Source: JAAYUD01 sp963676865 (lineage in GTDB: Bacteria > Bacteroidota > Bacteroidia > Bacteroidales > Bacteroidaceae). From it: 64,000 nucleotides of DNA. Within the stretch, counting starts at the first letter, position 1. Each line of letters opens with the position of its first letter. The notes under the pieces were generated by a model. The model was not told the DNA's origin, made no database searches, and saw only the letters and a list, made by a program, of their open reading frames with translations. The position numbers were made by a program, and so were the translations under genes. The stretch covers positions 682,001-746,000 of the forward strand of contig CAXXSS010000001.1 of the NCBI GenBank assembly GCA_963676865.2, read 5' to 3'. Below, piece by piece: positions 43,919-53,464 of the stretch.

Positions 43919-45103
43919 CTACTTTTTCAACGCCAAACGATATACAACGACATCATGTCCAGGTACAACTACATTTTTTATTTTCTTTGTAGTACCTTCA
44001 TTCTTCTTTGTCCACAAATTGCACAGACTATAAACTTTCGTATTGAAGTCTGTGGAGCAAGTGCTTAAATCATCCTTAAAGTTGAACTTCTGCCAATCTA
44101 CAGCACATTTCTTTATCTCTTTATTACGATTGAAAATGCAGAAAGCCCATTCACCATTTTCCAATGGTTTAAACCAATACTCAACACTATCTTGAGCTGA
44201 ATACATCAACCCTTGCACGCCCAGTTTGTCTTGATCAAGAGCAATAACCTCCTTATTAAGCAATATTGCAGATGTTTCAGGTTTCATATTGCGAATATCA
44301 TTACCTAAAATCAAGGGAGCAGACATCATACACCACATGGTGAAATGAGCACGATCTTCATTAACTGGCATACCATTGCCAACTTCGAGCATATCGGGAT
44401 CATTCCAGTGCCCCGGTCCGGCATATTTGCGCAAGACCTTATTTTGATCGAGAATGCCAGTCCAGCTATCCCAATTGCAAGATATATCACCAGTAGTACG
44501 CCAAGAATTCCCGGTATCTTTAGCCCATTCCCACGGTTTATTCGAACCCCATTCGCACATGCTAAAATAAACAGGACGACCAGCATCGTGAAGCGCATCG
44601 CGCATTAAAGCATAAGCTCCTTTCGAATTTACATTTTCACAATAGCACCAATCTTCTTTCAAATAGTCTATATTCCAACGAGCATATTGCAAAGCATCCT
44701 GATATTCATGACCAAGACTGGCGGAGTAACCCGCACAGGTAAGCTTACCACAGCAAGAATAAATACCTAGCTTCAACCCTTTGGAATGAGCATAATCGGC
44801 AAGTGACTTGATACCTGAAGGAAATTTTTTAGCATCGCATTGGATAAAGCCGTCGGCATCCCGTTGACCATGCCAACCATCATCCAAGTTGACATATTGG
44901 TAGCCGGCATCTTTCAGTCCGGTAGATACCATCGCATCAACAATACCTTTGAGTAAATCCTCGTTAATATTACACTGATACTTGTTCCAACTGTTCCAAC
45001 CCATAGCAGGAGTATCTGCCAGATGTTCGAACTTCTGTGCTCTAAGATTTATAGAACCGAATAACAATATTGCGGTTGCTACAAATAAAATAGATTTCTT
45101 CAT
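43919..45103 (-). CDS. GH27 alpha-galactosidase, 394 aa
   Basis: Exported (signal to about residue 22), then the GH27 barrel: TPAMGWNSWNKYQCNINEDL, YQYVNLDDGWHG and GLKLGIYSCCGKLTCAG. The nucleophile is Asp151 in IDYLKEDWCYC and the acid/base is Asp206 in WRTTGDIS. A short beta-sandwich follows (GHDVVVYRL). It releases terminal alpha-galactose; alpha-N-acetylgalactosamine or beta-L-arabinopyranose are known alternatives in the family. It is the last gene of PUL 2, about 40 bases after a GH3 gene, and is followed by a terminator. Confidence 0.94.
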   Translation of the reverse strand: MKKSILFVATAILLFGSINLRAQKFEHLADTPAMGWNSWNKYQCNINEDLLKGIVDAMVSTGLKDAGYQYVNLDDGWHGQRDADGFIQCDAKKFPSGIKSLADYAHSKGLKLGIYSCCGKLTCAGYSASLGHEYQDALQYARWNIDYLKEDWCYCENVNSKGAYALMRDALHDAGRPVYFSMCEWGSNKPWEWAKDTGNSWRTTGDISCNWDSWTGILDQNKVLRKYAGPGHWNDPDMLEVGNGMPVNEDRAHFTMWCMMSAPLILGNDIRNMKPETSAILLNKEVIALDQDKLGVQGLMYSAQDSVEYWFKPLENGEWAFCIFNRNKEIKKCAVDWQKFNFKDDLSTCSTDFNTKVYSLCNLWTKKNEGTTKKIKNVVVPGHDVVVYRLALKK

Positions 45104-45143
45104 GATTCTTAATTAATTAAATATATATAGATTAGTTAATACA

Positions 45144-47378
45144 TTACTTTAATTCGAAAGAAGCTTTCAGCAAGTCGCGCGAATTGCCTCCTACAAATAT
45201 ATTAAAAATTCCTGGTTCGGCAATCCAGCCGACCTTTTCTTTATAGAATTTCACATCATCCCGATCAAGATGGAAAGTAATGGTCTTCGTTTCGCTCGGC
45301 CGTAAAGATACTTTGCTGAATCTTTTCAGTAGCCTTATAGGCTGGCTCACCGAAGCATATAAATCGTGAATATAAAGTTGAACAACTTCCTCTCCTTCCC
45401 GGCTTCCTGTATTTTTCAAATCAACACAAACATCAATACCTTTATCTGCTGTCATCACCGGATTGAGCACCCGAAAATTGCTATATTCAAAAGATGTATA
45501 ACTCAGCCCATAACCAAAAGGATAAAGTGCATCGTTTGTCACATCACGATAGAGCGAACGATATGGATCTTTCACATCTTCATCATGTGGACGTCCTGTC
45601 GGAAGCTGACTATAATATAAAGGAAGTTGGCCTACACAATAAGGAAACGAAACGGTAAGTTTGCCCGAAGGGTTGTAATCCCCAAATAAAACGTCGGCAA
45701 TAGCATTACCGGCTTTCGTCCCGAGGAACCATGTTTCCAATATCGCTGTAGCGTGCTCTGCCAAATACGGGATAACAAGAGGACGCCCATTGGTGAGCAA
45801 CACTACAATCGGTTTGCCTAAGGTTTGCAAATGTTTGAACAAATCGAGTTGATTGCCTACAATATCAAGATTGGCTCTAGACATCCCTTCACCTGACATC
45901 CAACCATATTCACCCATTGTCATGATAACAACATCCGAACGGCTTGCCAATTCCATCGCTTGCGAATAATCTTCAGGCTCTTTAGCATCAACCTTGCAAC
46001 CTTTGGCATAAAACACTTTGCAGTCAGGAGCAGCGGCACGAATACCATCCAATATTGTTGTCGGATCATCAGGACGACTATAAGTAGCCCAACATCCATT
46101 CATATCGGATTTACTATTCGCCATTTCACCAATTACAGCAATAGTCTTCCCCGATTTAGTTAAAGGAAGAATATGATTATCATTCTTCAATAAAACAATC
46201 GATTTGCGAGCAGACTCAAGCGCAGCTTGTAGGTTTTCAGAAGTCATCACATCGGTTTTCTCCCTATTTGCATCACAATACAGATAAGGATTATGGAACA
46301 AGCCCAAATCATATTTTACTAAAAGAATTCTTTCGACAGCTTCATCAATAAGCTTCTCAGAAACTTTCTTTTGCTTTACCAATCCGACCAGTTTATCCCG
46401 ATAAATATTGCTAATCATGTCCATATCGAGACCTCCCTCAATAGCAATACGTGCAGCTTCGATACTATCTTTTGCCACTCCATGAGAGATTAATTCGCGA
46501 ACAGCATCATAATCGGAAACCACAAAGCCTTTCATTCCAAGTTCTTTTTTCAATATCTGACGTAACAAGAAAGGATTAGCTGCCGACGGCACACCATTAA
46601 ATGAATTAAAAGACGACATCACTGAAAGATCTCCAGCTTTGACCGCAGCCCTAAAAGGAGGAAGATAAACTTCACGAAGTGTTCTTTCAGACATGTCTGT
46701 CGTATTATAATCTCTTCCGGCTTCTGCAGCTCCATAAGCGACATAGTGTTTGATACAAGTAGCAACCGTATTATTAGCACTCAAATCTTTTCCTTGAAAG
46801 CCTTTCACTCTTGCCGCTGCAATCATCGAACCTAGATAAGGGTCTTCGCCTGCACCTTCGGCAATACGTCCCCAACGCGCATCACGACAAATGTCGATCA
46901 TAGGAGAATACACCCAATTGACACCAAAAGCACTAGCCTCACAAGCTGCTACACGAGTGGACTGCTCTATTGTCTTCAAATCCCAGCTTGATGATTCAGC
47001 CAATGGGATAGGAAAGGTAGTACGCATACCATGAATACAATCAAAACCAAACAATAGTGGAATACCAAGCCTTGTCTCTTCGACTACAATATGTTGATAT
47101 TTGCGTGCCAAATCGGCACCGGCCACATTAAAGATGGCTCCTCCTTTCGAAGCTCGAATAACAGCAGCTTCTTTCTGAGCTGTAGTAGCAGGATCACCAC
47201 CACTAAGTACCAAATTAAGCTGCCCCACCTTCTCTTCCAATGTCATTCGTTTTATCAAGCTCTTGATAAAAGCGGCTTTATTAGTACCTACGACGCCAAA
47301 CTTATAGACTTTTTGTGCAGAGACCGAAACACAGCCAAACAAACAAGAGAGAAAGAGCGGAAGCAATATTTTTCTCAT
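45144..47378 (-). CDS. GH3 beta-glycosidase (BglX-like), 744 aa
   Basis: A signal peptide (MRKILLPLFLSCLFGCVSVS) precedes the GH3 barrel. The substrate-binding KHYVAYGAAEAGRDYN is visible, and the nucleophile is Asp289 in GFVVSDYDAV. The alpha/beta sandwich (SRSDVVIMTMGEYGWMSGEG) and fibronectin-like domain (LYPFGYGLSYTSFEYSNFRV) complete a normal BglX architecture. It would remove beta-linked glucose or another beta-sugar from oligosaccharides in the periplasm. It lies 21 bases after the other GH3 gene. The GH3 pseudogene in PUL 1 matches its C-terminal half. Confidence 0.94.
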   Translation of the reverse strand: MRKILLPLFLSCLFGCVSVSAQKVYKFGVVGTNKAAFIKSLIKRMTLEEKVGQLNLVLSGGDPATTAQKEAAVIRASKGGAIFNVAGADLARKYQHIVVEETRLGIPLLFGFDCIHGMRTTFPIPLAESSSWDLKTIEQSTRVAACEASAFGVNWVYSPMIDICRDARWGRIAEGAGEDPYLGSMIAAARVKGFQGKDLSANNTVATCIKHYVAYGAAEAGRDYNTTDMSERTLREVYLPPFRAAVKAGDLSVMSSFNSFNGVPSAANPFLLRQILKKELGMKGFVVSDYDAVRELISHGVAKDSIEAARIAIEGGLDMDMISNIYRDKLVGLVKQKKVSEKLIDEAVERILLVKYDLGLFHNPYLYCDANREKTDVMTSENLQAALESARKSIVLLKNDNHILPLTKSGKTIAVIGEMANSKSDMNGCWATYSRPDDPTTILDGIRAAAPDCKVFYAKGCKVDAKEPEDYSQAMELASRSDVVIMTMGEYGWMSGEGMSRANLDIVGNQLDLFKHLQTLGKPIVVLLTNGRPLVIPYLAEHATAILETWFLGTKAGNAIADVLFGDYNPSGKLTVSFPYCVGQLPLYYSQLPTGRPHDEDVKDPYRSLYRDVTNDALYPFGYGLSYTSFEYSNFRVLNPVMTADKGIDVCVDLKNTGSREGEEVVQLYIHDLYASVSQPIRLLKRFSKVSLRPSETKTITFHLDRDDVKFYKEKVGWIAEPGIFNIFVGGNSRDLLKASFELK

Positions 47379-47399
47379 AATCTTTTTTTATTTATACTA

Positions 47400-49898
47400 C
47401 TACAATGAAACAGGAGCTTTCAACACTATCAAACGGGAATTTCTTCCTATTTCTATTTCATAATTGCACTTATCAACAACCCAATCACCCGCATGAACAT
47501 CATAGTAAGAGAAGGCACCTTTATTTAATACAAAGTCGACAGATACGGTATCACCTGTTTTCACAAAGACCTTTTTAAAATATTTCAATTCATGAACAGG
47601 ACGAAATATAGAAGGATTTATAGGATGAACATAAACCTGGACCACTTCATCACCATCAATTTTGCTATTATTGGTGACTTTCACACTACCCACAACTTCG
47701 TCACCTTTGCCGTTCACTTTCAAATCACTATAATCGAATTTCGAATACGATAGACCGTAACCGAAGGGGAACTGAGGATCTACATTCTTTGTATCATAAT
47801 ATCGATATCCGACCATCAGACTATCGCTATATACCACGTTATCATTATCTTGATAACCAAACTTCACTGCTGGCACATCTTCAAGTTTCTTCGGCCATGT
47901 AAAAGGCAAACGTCCTGAAGGGTTAACCTTACCAAACAAGACATTGGTTATTGCATTTCCTCCTTCCATACCCGGATACCATGCTTCAATGACACTACGA
48001 GCGCTAGAAAGCCAACCTCCTAATTCGAGAGGAGAACCGTTAATAAGCACCACATTTAAGTTTTTATTAAATTTAGAGAGCCTATTGATTAAAGATTCCT
48101 GAGCCAAAGGGAAAGTAAGACTTTTCCTGTCACGTCCCTCGGTATCTAAACTATAATCAATGCCACCAACATAAACAATGGCATCAGCCTTACAAGCAGC
48201 CTTCTCTATTCTCGACAATTGACTCTTTGCCAACTGAGATTGCGGAGTCTCCCACTCTATACGGAAAGCTGCATCCCCAATGCCTTTACTATAAATGACG
48301 CACAAATGATACGGTACACCTTTCTTTAAATCGACAGCGGCAGTCACCGTACTGCTGCCTCTATTTGGATCGGCTATCGCAATAGGAGCGCCAGCCCATT
48401 CACCATTGTATACTAATGCAGAGCCACCGCCAACAATAAAGCGAAATGTATATTTGCCATCAACCGGAGGCATTATTTTAGCATCTAAACGAGCTTCTCT
48501 AAAATCTTCTACCTTAATTGAAGGATCGGGTGATTTCATCTCCCACATAAAATCTACCTTCGGCTCCACACGTTGAAGTACCGCCTCATCCTTTCCCTTC
48601 ACAAAATAGCATGCATTGAATCCTTTTTGTTCATTAATCGGTTCCAATACATTTTGAGGAATGATTTTAAATCCGCCTAGATCATCTGAGGAGATATAAG
48701 TAACCTTAGCATCACCTAATAGATTTCTAATTCCTTTCAGAATTGTGATCTCATAAGGAGATTCTACCCATGAACTGCCACCCATTGCCAACAAACAGAA
48801 ACGTTTGTCGACATTCGGTCCGGTGACCAGTATATTTTTAATCTTCGTAGTATTGAGAGGTAGCATATTCTTTTCATTCTTCAACAACACTACACCCTCT
48901 TCTGCCATTTGACGAGCAATTTGTTGGTGTTCTTTCGAATTCAAGACAGCACCGATCCTCAAATCACGTCCGTCCAACGCACCCACTCTTTCATAAACAG
49001 ACAATATGTGCAAAACCTTATCATCGATAACCGAGACAGGAACCTTTCCTGCTTTAACGGCATCTAAGAACGTTTTGCCAAAGCCACAATTATCGCCACC
49101 CGGCATTGATACATCCAATCCTGCAAATGCAGCTTTCTCAGTAGAACGGGTCTGAAGCCAATCGGTCATCACAAAACCTCGAAAACCCCATTTGTTTTTG
49201 AGAATATCAGTCAACAATTTGCGACTATCACTAACAAACTCATAATTCACTCCATTCGCGGAGGTCATTATTGTTCCTACATCGGCATCCTGAACGGCAG
49301 CTTTAAAAGCTGGAAGATATATTTCATGCAACGTACGATCGTCTACTACCGACATATAAAAGTTTCTATTATCTTCCCGATTGTTGCATACAAAGTGCTT
49401 GGCGCAAGCTACAACGCCTTCACTTTGAATACCTTTAATGTCTGCTACAGCAATAGCGCCATTCAGATAAGGGTCTTCCGTATAATATTCAAAGAAACGT
49501 CCTCCCAGCGGATCGCGCAGAATATTTAAGCCAGGACCCAGCAATACTCTTCGACCAAGGGCTCTCGTTTCTTCCCCCATTACCTTACCAGCCTTCTCTA
49601 TCATAGAAGGATTCCATGTCGATCCAAATAACACTCCACATGGAAAAGCAGTCGTTCCTACTTGAGCATTAGGACCGCGAGGTCCATCAGTCAATCCTAA
49701 GCAGGAAATGCCCAACCGTGGGATGCCCTTAAAACCATAATCGCCACCAGCACACAATGAGACTTTCTCCTCCAATGTCATCGAAGCTAACAGTTTATAG
49801 ACTTTAGCACTATACCCTGTTTGTTGTCCCATTATCTGTATAGCGCAACACAATAATAATAAAATTAGCCAATTAGTTTTCTTATATATTTTCATCAT
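47400..49898 (-). CDS. GH3 beta-glycosidase with PA14 domain, 832 aa
   Basis: A signal peptide (to about residue 24) and the GH3 barrel come first. The motifs are GLTDGPRGPNAQVGTTAFPC and AKHFVCNNREDNRNF, and the nucleophile is Asp246 in GFVMTDWLQTRS. A PA14 domain is inserted in the alpha/beta sandwich at about residues 425-560 (FMWEMKSPDPSIKVEDF, DGKYTFRFIVGGGSAL). The fibronectin-like domain follows FPFGYGLSYSKFDYSDLKV. PA14 insertion often shapes specificity for beta-glucosides or beta-xylosides. It differs strongly from the second GH3 in this operon, so the two are unlikely to be redundant. It is 8 bases after GH20. Confidence 0.93.
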   Translation of the reverse strand: MMKIYKKTNWLILLLLCCAIQIMGQQTGYSAKVYKLLASMTLEEKVSLCAGGDYGFKGIPRLGISCLGLTDGPRGPNAQVGTTAFPCGVLFGSTWNPSMIEKAGKVMGEETRALGRRVLLGPGLNILRDPLGGRFFEYYTEDPYLNGAIAVADIKGIQSEGVVACAKHFVCNNREDNRNFYMSVVDDRTLHEIYLPAFKAAVQDADVGTIMTSANGVNYEFVSDSRKLLTDILKNKWGFRGFVMTDWLQTRSTEKAAFAGLDVSMPGGDNCGFGKTFLDAVKAGKVPVSVIDDKVLHILSVYERVGALDGRDLRIGAVLNSKEHQQIARQMAEEGVVLLKNEKNMLPLNTTKIKNILVTGPNVDKRFCLLAMGGSSWVESPYEITILKGIRNLLGDAKVTYISSDDLGGFKIIPQNVLEPINEQKGFNACYFVKGKDEAVLQRVEPKVDFMWEMKSPDPSIKVEDFREARLDAKIMPPVDGKYTFRFIVGGGSALVYNGEWAGAPIAIADPNRGSSTVTAAVDLKKGVPYHLCVIYSKGIGDAAFRIEWETPQSQLAKSQLSRIEKAACKADAIVYVGGIDYSLDTEGRDRKSLTFPLAQESLINRLSKFNKNLNVVLINGSPLELGGWLSSARSVIEAWYPGMEGGNAITNVLFGKVNPSGRLPFTWPKKLEDVPAVKFGYQDNDNVVYSDSLMVGYRYYDTKNVDPQFPFGYGLSYSKFDYSDLKVNGKGDEVVGSVKVTNNSKIDGDEVVQVYVHPINPSIFRPVHELKYFKKVFVKTGDTVSVDFVLNKGAFSYYDVHAGDWVVDKCNYEIEIGRNSRLIVLKAPVSL

Positions 49899-49906
49899 TG
49901 TGAATA

Positions 49907-51532
49907 TTATTTTATATCCGTCTCCAATTTACGGTATTTCACTTTCATCACATCCATTCGTTTCAATTGTGATTGCAAACGTATAGAGAAATCCTCCCAC
50001 GATTGAAGATTTGTACTAGTCCAAGCTCTCTCGGCTAAAGCCAAGGCACGAGGGAATGCCATAAATTGCAAACGAGCATTACAAGGAATCATTTCCGTCC
50101 ACAGATTGGCTTGCATACCTTTAATCAAAGACAACTGTTTGTCCGATAATCCTTCAGGGGCTATTGGAGCCCTATAAATTTTCTCAATCGTATTATTATC
50201 TTGTGGATAATCAAAATAGCAATAAGTAGTAGGACAAAGAATCACTTCATTTCCGTGATCAGTAGTTTTTTTAACCACATCGCCTATTTCTCCACGCCAC
50301 CAATCGACTGTTGCAGTAGAAGACAAACCTCCTTCCAATATTTCATCCCAACCGATAAGCCGTTTACCGTTAGCATTGAAGAATTTCTCCATTTGATGTA
50401 CAAACCAAGAGTGCAATTCAACTTCAGACTTTAGTCCCTCTGTTTTGATACGTGCTTGACATTCTGGACATTTTTGCCAATTAGTTTTATCAACTTCATC
50501 GGCGCCCAAATGCACATAACCATAAGGAAACATACTAAATATTTCTTTATAAACATTCTTGCAAAAATCGATTGCGGCATCCCTTCCCGGACAAATAGGA
50601 GCCGAGAACAATGCACCCCAAGAAGGAGTTTTAAAACAAGTAATATATTGATAGTTTGCCACAGCTGCAAAACAATGTCCAGGCATATCAAGTTCAGGAA
50701 TAATATCAATACCACGAATAGCTGCATATTTCACAACATCTCTAATATCTTGCTGCGTATAATAACCTCCATACAAAGAATCACCGTCAACAACTTTGAA
50801 ATTCTGCTTTGGAATAACAAAATCCGAGTTATTTTCTGTTTTTTCTCTATTCATACAGATCTGATCTATATTGATCATCTTACGCCATGCACCTTTCTCG
50901 GTAAGTAGCGGATACTTTTTTATTTGGACTCGCCATCCTTGGTCGTCAGTCAGGTGCCAATGAAACTTATTGAATTTATACAGGGCCATCATATCTAAAA
51001 AGCGTTCGACTTCTTTCTTTGTATAAAAATGCCGAGAAACATCAAGCATCAAACCGCGCCATGCATAGGCCGGTTTATCAGCAATCTCGACTGCCGGAAC
51101 CGTCCACTTCATATTCTTCACTATCTTATTAGCCTCTATCTGCTCTGGCAGCAACTGACGTAAAGAAGAGATGCCATTGACAATACCTCGATAACTCTTC
51201 GCCTTAATATAAATCTTCTTGTTTGTAACAGAAAGAGTGTAGCTTTCATTTTGTCTATCATCCTTCGATAACAAAATCAAATTAATATCACCACTTCCTT
51301 TTTTCAATGTAAACCTATAACCAGTAGGGATCATTATATGTTTTAGATATGCAGCAGCATCTTTCAATGTTACATCAGAGAAACCTATACACTGTCCACT
51401 TTTGAAAGTAAAGTTCCCCGAATGTTCCACCACTTTCTGCGGTAATGGCACTATGCTGATGTGACCAAATGTTTTGGTAATAGAACACAGCAACACAAAT
51501 AAAATTAATAGTATCCCAAATTTCTTTTTCAT
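49907..51532 (-). CDS. GH20 beta-N-acetylhexosaminidase, 541 aa
   Basis: A signal peptide, then the GH20b domain (about residues 25-150) and the barrel (RGLMLDVSRHFYTKKEVERF, FNKFHWHLTDDQGWR, PELDMPGHCFAAV). The catalytic Asp345-Glu346 pair is in HLGADEVDKTNW, and IGWDEILEGGL and NLWTEMI line the active site. It removes terminal beta-linked GlcNAc or GalNAc by substrate-assisted catalysis. Its presence shows that the PUL 2 substrate contains N-acetylhexosamine. It lies 10 bases after the GH127-like gene and 8 before GH3. Confidence 0.95.
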   Translation of the reverse strand: MKKKFGILLILFVLLCSITKTFGHISIVPLPQKVVEHSGNFTFKSGQCIGFSDVTLKDAAAYLKHIMIPTGYRFTLKKGSGDINLILLSKDDRQNESYTLSVTNKKIYIKAKSYRGIVNGISSLRQLLPEQIEANKIVKNMKWTVPAVEIADKPAYAWRGLMLDVSRHFYTKKEVERFLDMMALYKFNKFHWHLTDDQGWRVQIKKYPLLTEKGAWRKMINIDQICMNREKTENNSDFVIPKQNFKVVDGDSLYGGYYTQQDIRDVVKYAAIRGIDIIPELDMPGHCFAAVANYQYITCFKTPSWGALFSAPICPGRDAAIDFCKNVYKEIFSMFPYGYVHLGADEVDKTNWQKCPECQARIKTEGLKSEVELHSWFVHQMEKFFNANGKRLIGWDEILEGGLSSTATVDWWRGEIGDVVKKTTDHGNEVILCPTTYCYFDYPQDNNTIEKIYRAPIAPEGLSDKQLSLIKGMQANLWTEMIPCNARLQFMAFPRALALAERAWTSTNLQSWEDFSIRLQSQLKRMDVMKVKYRKLETDIK

Positions 51533-51542
51533 GATATAAATT

Positions 51543-53294
51543 TTAATTAAATATGACTTGTCTCTGATAAGAGGATTTATTTTTCAAGCTCACCTTAGCA
51601 TCCAACAAATGGTAAATAGGAACTAGATGAATATCGGTGCCCTGTTTCGTAAAGCAGAAATTACCAGACGAAACAAGGTTGTCTCCTTCATGCAAGGCCG
51701 AATTATCTTTGCTATCGGCTCCTAATAATAGTGGGCCATAGAAAACTTTAAATTGTCGAAAGTTTGTATTTTTCTCATTGATTGTATGTTCATAGCGCAC
51801 ATTCTGATTAAAAGAAAGAATTAAAACATCTCCCTTTTTTAGGCTTCTTTTTAGTTCGACAAAGCCATTAGAAACTTTAGTTATGCAATGTTCTCCATTC
51901 AAAGTCAGTATTGGTCGATCTATCCAATATGGAGCTGCGAGTCGCAAACAGACATCTTTCACATTACTATCTACAATCTTCAGTACAACCCGATTATCAA
52001 AGGGATAACCTGTAGACTGAACAATAGAAACAAATTTTCTACCAGGCAGTCTGACAACAGCCTCGGACGAATGATAAAAAGGAATAATAATAGAGTTGTC
52101 TTCTGCAAAATAAGCATAACCGGCAACTCTACTAAGTCCCTCTCCCCCACGCATGGTGCAACACCATGAAGCCTCCTCTAAAAAAGGCTCTAAATTAAGT
52201 TTTTTACTTCCAACGCCAGGGCAATTATCACAACCAAAGCCCCCATTGGCACGTTGAGCATGAGCGATGGCATTGTAATATATTAATTCAGCATCATTTC
52301 GATAACTCATATCACCCGTATACTGCCATAGCTGAACAGCAAGCATATAAGAATCTACAATAGCACAAGGCTCCGTCCAAGTATCATAACGATCAAACCA
52401 ATTATAATTGCCAAAGCATTCGGTCATTCCATCCGATTTATATATCTGCCAGCGCTTCACTGCCTCATCTGCATATTTCTTATTACCTGTAATACCGGCA
52501 TAACGCATAAGCCCACGACATGCCGTAAGAGTAGCATGAGTTTGCGCTTTTATACTAACCAAATCAACCTCTAAAAAAGAGTTTATCATTTCATCTATTA
52601 CCTCTTTAAGTGCAGGAATACGCAAAAGATCGTAAGCCTGAATAGCACCATCCATTCCGATATAAACACATCCAATATCCGTAGACAACATCCAGTGTCG
52701 ATAAGTATGATCAATATTTCCCGATGCGCCCCCAACTTGAGAATGCCGCAATTTTGGATCTATTGGGTACTCTTTATACAAGCTCTTACCTTTTACAAAA
52801 AGGTTCATTGCAATAGACCGAATAACTGGCAATACCTTTTTATCTTTTTTCCATTTATAGTACTCGCACAATCCCCTCAACAACCATCCATTACCAGAAA
52901 GTTGTTGTTCATTAAGCATTCCATCATAAATGGTACCCATATATCCCCGAGAATTAAGATGAGCAGGCAAACGGCTCAGAATCTCTTGCAAATAAAGAGG
53001 CGCACGATGAGAAGCCTGTGCATCCATCACTAGCCCCAAAATAGTACGCCCTTCTGTATCGCCTGGCCATCCACCAGATTCCTTTTCTGTAAGAAACACA
53101 TGATCCGGTTGATATTTACTTTCTTCTAAACGATCAAAATTCTTTAGCAGACGAGTTTTCAGTTCTCCCCCTATACGAATGTCTCCTAAGCTTATAGGGC
53201 GGATATCATTTCCTTTCCAAACCTTTGTGGCATGGGAATATGAAAATAAAAACAAGAACAATATAATAACTAAAAATAGTTTCTTCGCATACAT
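51543..53294 (-). CDS. GH127/DUF1680-type glycoside hydrolase, 583 aa
   Basis: A signal peptide (to about residue 22) is followed by an (alpha/alpha)6 barrel typical of the DUF1680/GH127 group. Conserved positions include GWPGDTEGRTILGL, HTYRHWML and the Zn-site residues: Glu308 and Cys310 in WTEPCAIVDS and the Cys378-Cys379 pair in ASWCCTMRG. This matches the Glu-x-Cys and Cys-Cys ligands of GH127 beta-L-arabinofuranosidase. Two further cysteines (Cys355, Cys358) are nearby. Related families GH142 and GH146 also act on L-arabinofuranose, but other activities are likely in this large group. A 170-base gap with a long palindrome separates it from GH78. Confidence 0.82.
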   Translation of the reverse strand: MYAKKLFLVIILFLFLFSYSHATKVWKGNDIRPISLGDIRIGGELKTRLLKNFDRLEESKYQPDHVFLTEKESGGWPGDTEGRTILGLVMDAQASHRAPLYLQEILSRLPAHLNSRGYMGTIYDGMLNEQQLSGNGWLLRGLCEYYKWKKDKKVLPVIRSIAMNLFVKGKSLYKEYPIDPKLRHSQVGGASGNIDHTYRHWMLSTDIGCVYIGMDGAIQAYDLLRIPALKEVIDEMINSFLEVDLVSIKAQTHATLTACRGLMRYAGITGNKKYADEAVKRWQIYKSDGMTECFGNYNWFDRYDTWTEPCAIVDSYMLAVQLWQYTGDMSYRNDAELIYYNAIAHAQRANGGFGCDNCPGVGSKKLNLEPFLEEASWCCTMRGGEGLSRVAGYAYFAEDNSIIIPFYHSSEAVVRLPGRKFVSIVQSTGYPFDNRVVLKIVDSNVKDVCLRLAAPYWIDRPILTLNGEHCITKVSNGFVELKRSLKKGDVLILSFNQNVRYEHTINEKNTNFRQFKVFYGPLLLGADSKDNSALHEGDNLVSSGNFCFTKQGTDIHLVPIYHLLDAKVSLKNKSSYQRQVIFN

Positions 53295-53464
53295 ACTAAC
53301 AACAACTTTTTGTCATAAGGACGAAAAAATAATTTCTCCCATACGAAACTTGCGACTCACGGCCGTGAGTCGCAAGTTTCGTACTTATGTAAATTTAAGC
53401 ACTTCCTTATGATAATATAAAACCATATAAATAAAATCTATAAAACTTCTACCATTCATCAAAT
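53295..53464. repeat. Perfect 42-bp palindrome and CATAAGGACGAAA motif in PUL 2
   Basis: The arms 53342-53362 and 53363-53383 are exact complements with no loop (core GACTCACGGCCGTGAGTC). An outer copy of CATAAGGACGAAA (53314-53326) is complementary, with one mismatch, to TTTCGTACTTATG (53377-53389). The outer motif is the stem sequence of the hairpins beside the IS copies. It is the only long gap inside PUL 2 and could attenuate or process the transcript between GH78 and the downstream genes. Confidence 0.85.
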
